In this document: positions 61,599 through 64,000 of the stretch, piece by piece
How the letters are laid out: each line of letters starts with the position of its first letter
Position numbering within the stretch: the first letter of the stretch is position 1
Assembly (NCBI RefSeq): GCF_020783315.1
Contig: NZ_CP086063.1
Span: 2,406,501 to 2,470,500, forward strand
Source of the DNA: Ferruginibacter lapsinanis
Lineage (GTDB): Bacteria; Bacteroidota; Bacteroidia; Chitinophagales; Chitinophagaceae
DNA length: 64,000 bases
Reading direction: 5' to 3'
Translations under genes and position numbers: made by a program
Notes under the pieces: model-generated
What the model was told of the DNA's origin: nothing
Database searches by the model: none
The model's input: only the letters and a program-made list of their open reading frames with translations

Positions 61599-61952
61599 TT
61601 ACTCCAAGATGGTTAAGCTTTTTTTTACAATGTCATAGCGGAGCATCAGATCAGCTACCATTTCTTTTAACCTTTGATTCTCTTTACGTAGTTCAGTTAC
61701 TTCGTCACTAGTAGCTTCACGAGTAGTATCACCATTAAGGCGTTTCTTACCTGCTTCCATGAACTCTTTATTCCATTTGTAAAACAATGCCTGGTTAATC
61801 CCATGTTTACGACATATCTCTGCGGTAGAGCTTTCACCTCGTAGTGCTTCCATAACTATAAGGATCTTTTGTTCGGAGGTGAACAATCGCCTAGTCCTGC
61901 GACGGATGTCTTTAATGAAGTTTTCTGTGGACTGTTTTTGTTTCTTTTCCAT
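61599..61952 (-). CDS. IS3-family transposase OrfA (helix-turn-helix)
   Basis: A 117-aa DNA-binding protein: RRLFTSEQKILIVMEAL, then STAEICRKHGINQALFYKWNKEF (helix-turn-helix, about 40-62), and a C-terminal leucine-zipper-like coiled coil (ELRKENQRLKEMVADLMLRYDIVKKSL). It recognises the IS ends and regulates transposition. It ends 20 bases before the OrfB ATG, in another frame. Confidence 0.92.
   Translation of the reverse strand: MEKKQKQSTENFIKDIRRRTRRLFTSEQKILIVMEALRGESSTAEICRKHGINQALFYKWNKEFMEAGKKRLNGDTTREATSDEVTELRKENQRLKEMVADLMLRYDIVKKSLTILE
61619..61626 (-). promoter_or_regulatory. programmed -1 frameshift site of the IS3 element
   Basis: The minus strand has A8 in the frame GTA AAA AAA AGC, a slippery A_AAA_AAA heptamer near the end of orfA. 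A -1 slip reads KKLNHLGVSEKYQRR and joins OrfB in frame at its Met, giving the OrfAB transposase expected for this family. Confidence 0.75.
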
Positions 61953-62008
61953 GTTATTCTATTTTAATGATGAACAATGGAAATACTCTCTAAAATTAAC
62001 TTATTTTT

Positions 62009-62034
62009 AGTCCAGTTTTAGCTGACGATTTACA
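62009..62034 (+). repeat. right terminal inverted repeat of the IS3 element
   Basis: AGTCCAGTTTTAGCTGACGA followed by TTTACA is the inverted counterpart of the left ends at 60420-60445 and 60509-60534. Terminal TACA/TGTA tips are typical of IS3-family members. Confidence 0.75.
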
Positions 62035-62186
62035 AATAGAAGTATTATATTAATTTCACTATTATAATATGAAGTAGGTGTTTTGAATTGACCAATACAG
62101 TGTTTATAACACTAGTTTTACATCGAAGGAAATTTGAAGAGATATAATTAATTGATTTTAACTCAGGTATTAAAAATAGTAACGAC

Positions 62187-62204
62187 CCTAACTCGGTCAC
62201 AAAG
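62187..62204 (+). repeat. attR: right attachment repeat
   Basis: CCTAACTCGGTCACAAAG repeats the tRNA-Arg 3' end (52889-52906) with one change, G to T at 62193. The change would break an acceptor-stem pair, so this copy is not part of a working tRNA. It marks the right edge of the element. Confidence 0.85.
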
Positions 62205-62250
62205 AACAAAAAAGGGGTTTCATATATATAAAACCCCTTTTTTGTTCTTT
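62201..62250. terminator. perfect 20-bp-stem terminator, probable original tRNA-Arg terminator
   Basis: AAAGAACAAAAAAGGGGTTT (62201-62220) pairs perfectly with 62231-62250 around a 10-base A/T loop. The first four bases belong to attR. Before integration this would have followed tRNA-Arg directly. It now ends transcription from the element and, on the minus strand, the gene stopping at 62275. Confidence 0.88.
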
Positions 62251-62274
62251 GTAAATTATTTTCATCAATACAAA

Positions 62275-63696
62275 TTATTGCAATGTTGCCAACAAAGCTT
62301 TTGCTTTGGTCATTTGTAATGATACTATGTAATAATATACCTGATTTAATTTGGCCAAAGCTGTAGCATTACCTGCATAGCTTTTACGTAGTTGATATAA
62401 TGTATAAACAGCTTCAAGATCGGCTTGCGCTAAACTTGTTACTCCTAATGTTTGTTGTAATGTAGTTAAAAGAGAATAGCCAAATCCTCCATCAGCTGTG
62501 GTAGTGGGTTCAATCATCGTGCCTTCTCCATAGTCATTCCAGGTAGGCAATTGGATGTATTGATCAGCTTGTTGTATTGCAAGGTTAAGTGTAGTTTGAA
62601 AATTTGATGTTCCGTTTGCAGCTATGACCCATGTAGGATTTCCTACATTAGACCAGCCTGTTCCGCCTAATGCATAATAACTGTTAAAGCCGGGGTAAGC
62701 AGCCGTCATTTTCATTCCCGGACTAGTTGCATAAAATTGGTTTAGTCTTGTTGTATTACTGCTTTCTACCCATGCAAATTGTCCGTTACTTGCAGTTCCT
62801 CCTCCCGTATTAAACATATAGGTAAGGAAAGTTGGTTTAGGAGAAAGTGAAGTGAAAACACTATTCCAATTTGTACTGCCAGTTATAGTTCTTGGACCAA
62901 ATACCAGCAACAATGGCGAGCCATTTATTTTTTCATAATTGGATTTCGAAAAATAGTTTGTTTGGGCATAAGCCATATCGCTTTGTGCTTGTGTAATTTG
63001 ATTAGTGGCGCTGCTTACTGTAAAGTCTTCATATACTAATGCAAAAGAAAGTCCGGCTTTGGCGAGTCTTGATACGATCGTACTCGTATTCCGTTCTAAC
63101 ATAGGGAAATCGAATTTGGAACTTGAACCATACCAATCAATTAAAATCCCATCAATACCACTAAGTTTCATTAATAATAATTGGTAATCAATTATAGTTG
63201 TATCATTTGATGCATATGGACCTGTTAAGGGATAATAATGTGATGCTATTGTGGTTGGCGGGGATACAGCGGCATTCATTGTCCAATGCTGTCCCCATGA
63301 GCCGGGGTTTAAAGTGTTAGACGTTGGAGTTTCAAACCAAGGCATTACATGTGCAAATACCTTTTTGGTAGATGTTTTTGCGACAGAAACAGGAGACAGG
63401 GGAATAACATTACCACTAAAAAGCGGAGGAACTACTGAACATAAATTAAACCAAGCTGAGTTCTTATATAATTCAATACATGTTGAATCTGTATTATAAA
63501 TTACCATACCCGCCACCGGATTTTGAATAGCATTTCGGGCAGTAGTGTTCATTCTCGGAGGAAGAAAAGCTTTGTCGTTTGATGTAAGATCTAATATACT
63601 GGAGGCATTGGGCGTATTAGTTCCAATACCTATTTGCGCAATAGCAGATAAAATTAAAGAACTAAGTAAGCATGTGGTAAGGATGAATTTTTTCAT
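62275..63696 (-). CDS. secreted GH71/99-like glycoside hydrolase-type protein
   Basis: A 473-aa exported protein (signal peptide MKKFILTTCLLSSLILSAIAQ). Residues 22-90 are the Bacteroidota surface module IGIGTNTPNASSILDLTSNDKAFLPPRM...GMVIYNTDS, shared with the protein at 7620-8567. From about 110 a GH71/GH99-like (beta/alpha)8 domain follows: KVFAHVMPWFE, WGQHWTMN, ASHYYPLTGPYASND, DGILIDWYGSSS and LPTWNDYGEGTMIEP. Relatives cut alpha-mannans or alpha-glucans; the substrate here is unknown. A ~60-residue helical tail ends the protein. No sorting signal is seen. Confidence 0.82.
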   Translation of the reverse strand: MKKFILTTCLLSSLILSAIAQIGIGTNTPNASSILDLTSNDKAFLPPRMNTTARNAIQNPVAGMVIYNTDSTCIELYKNSAWFNLCSVVPPLFSGNVIPLSPVSVAKTSTKKVFAHVMPWFETPTSNTLNPGSWGQHWTMNAAVSPPTTIASHYYPLTGPYASNDTTIIDYQLLLMKLSGIDGILIDWYGSSSKFDFPMLERNTSTIVSRLAKAGLSFALVYEDFTVSSATNQITQAQSDMAYAQTNYFSKSNYEKINGSPLLLVFGPRTITGSTNWNSVFTSLSPKPTFLTYMFNTGGGTASNGQFAWVESSNTTRLNQFYATSPGMKMTAAYPGFNSYYALGGTGWSNVGNPTWVIAANGTSNFQTTLNLAIQQADQYIQLPTWNDYGEGTMIEPTTTADGGFGYSLLTTLQQTLGVTSLAQADLEAVYTLYQLRKSYAGNATALAKLNQVYYYIVSLQMTKAKALLATLQ

Positions 63697-64000
63697 TTTG
63701 CAATTTAATCATGAGTGAAATTAATATGGTTCCCCATATAGATGTTATTGCTTTATATTTCAAAGCAGAACGATACAATAACGTTAAATAGAAGCAATAG
63801 TGGTAAGTGTGTGATCAGATATGAACCTCCTAAAGTTTTTGCTGATTGGTTCGGAGATCATTTTATAAATCTTTTTAAAAATTTACGCTGTAAAATTAAT
63901 GCATTCTCATCAAAATTCTTACCGACACTTGATGTTTACTGCTAATTTATTTTTATTAGTAAATTTCTGTTGTACTGGGCGGTAAGCATTTTTAAATACC
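63697..64000. other. 304-base terminal non-coding stretch
   Basis: It contains the leader of the GH71/99-like gene. I see no convincing gene or RNA. A 67-codon plus-strand frame at 63742-63945 has no recognisable features and an unlikely composition. Confidence 0.5.

Larger units (their letters stand above)
60420..62034 (-). mobile_element. IS3-family insertion sequence, about 1.6 kb
   Basis: Ends TGTATGTCGTCAAATC (60420) and, reading inward from the right, TGTAAATCGTCAGCTA (from 62034) are inverted repeats agreeing at about 19 of 26 positions, including TGTA tips and TCGTCA. They enclose orfA and orfB on the minus strand with a frameshift signal. An exact target duplication is not visible (AAC on the left, AAT on the right). 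The left tip is present twice. Confidence 0.88.
52889..62204. mobile_element. integrative element (genomic island) in tRNA-Arg, about 9.3 kb
   Basis: Bounded by the 18-bp direct repeats at 52889 and 62187. It contains a tyrosine recombinase beside the tRNA, a family A polymerase-like gene, a three-gene restriction-modification-like operon, an unknown protein, and an IS3-family insertion. The interior is visibly more A+T-rich than the flanks. No relaxase, type IV secretion, capsid or terminase gene is present, so it is neither a self-transmissible conjugative element nor a complete phage. It could be mobilised by a helper or be a satellite. Confidence 0.85.

Noticed and set aside
60417..62037. 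Target-site duplication of the IS3 element
   Set aside because: AAC on the left and AAT on the right do not match exactly, and using the inner tip copy does not help.
63742..63945. 67-codon plus-strand frame near the right end
   Set aside because: No similarity to any family I know, no start context, and Lys/Asn/Phe-rich composition as expected of random A/T-rich DNA.

Overview
The window reads as a chromosomal segment of an A+T-rich Bacteroidota bacterium, most likely Chitinophagaceae or a close relative. This rests on: secreted proteins with type IX secretion C-terminal signals (gliding-motility type B and type A), an outer-membrane beta-barrel TonB-receptor family protein, the futalosine-pathway gene mqnA, YfhO and DUF3857 proteins, two tRNA promoters matching the Bacteroidota TTG-N19/20-TAnnTTTG consensus, and a near absence of Shine-Dalgarno sequences. 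Genus is inference.

Layout. 1-8.6 kb: the N-terminal two thirds of tsaD, a MacB-type permease, small SnoaL-like proteins, a family-10 pectate lyase and two secreted surface proteins. 8.8-16.0 kb: a three-gene operon of a TPR/MORN-variant repeat protein followed by two DUF3857/transglutaminase-like paralogues, one of which has lost the catalytic cysteine. 16.2-22.4 kb: prfC, a lipoprotein, a PKD/type B sorting-signal protein and purB. 22.4-37.4 kb: mqnA, translationally coupled to a surface-polysaccharide cluster. That cluster holds CDP-glucose pathway genes rfbF and rfbG, a 3,5-epimerase, a C-methyltransferase, an epimerase fused to a CmcI-like methyltransferase, four glycosyltransferases, gmd, another methyltransferase and a YfhO membrane protein. 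37.5-52.8 kb: housekeeping and envelope genes (outer-membrane receptor, DUF445, tRNA-His, C-terminal processing protease, DinB, subtilase, ispE, bifunctional nuclease, etfA/etfB, TPR, tilS, rhomboid, rlmH).

52.8-62.2 kb is a compact integrative element inserted in the 3' end of tRNA-Arg(ACG). It is bounded by an 18-bp near-perfect direct repeat (52889-52906 and 62187-62204). It carries a tyrosine recombinase next to the tRNA, a protein with family A DNA polymerase motifs, a tightly coupled three-gene restriction-modification-like operon (5-methylcytosine methyltransferase, a 181-aa PD-(D/E)XK protein and a 535-aa protein ending in a NucS-like nuclease domain), an unknown 220-aa protein, and a small exported-protein gene cut by an IS3-family element. 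The left tip of that IS is tandemly duplicated (89 bp). No relaxase or conjugation gene is visible. Beyond attR lies a perfect 20-bp-stem terminator, probably the original tRNA terminator, and a secreted GH71/99-like protein.

The strongest candidates for something undescribed are the element's gene set (integrase plus stand-alone polymerase) and its cargo, whose large-plus-small nuclease arrangement resembles heterodimeric type IIS enzymes. All family assignments are from reading motifs; no database search was run.
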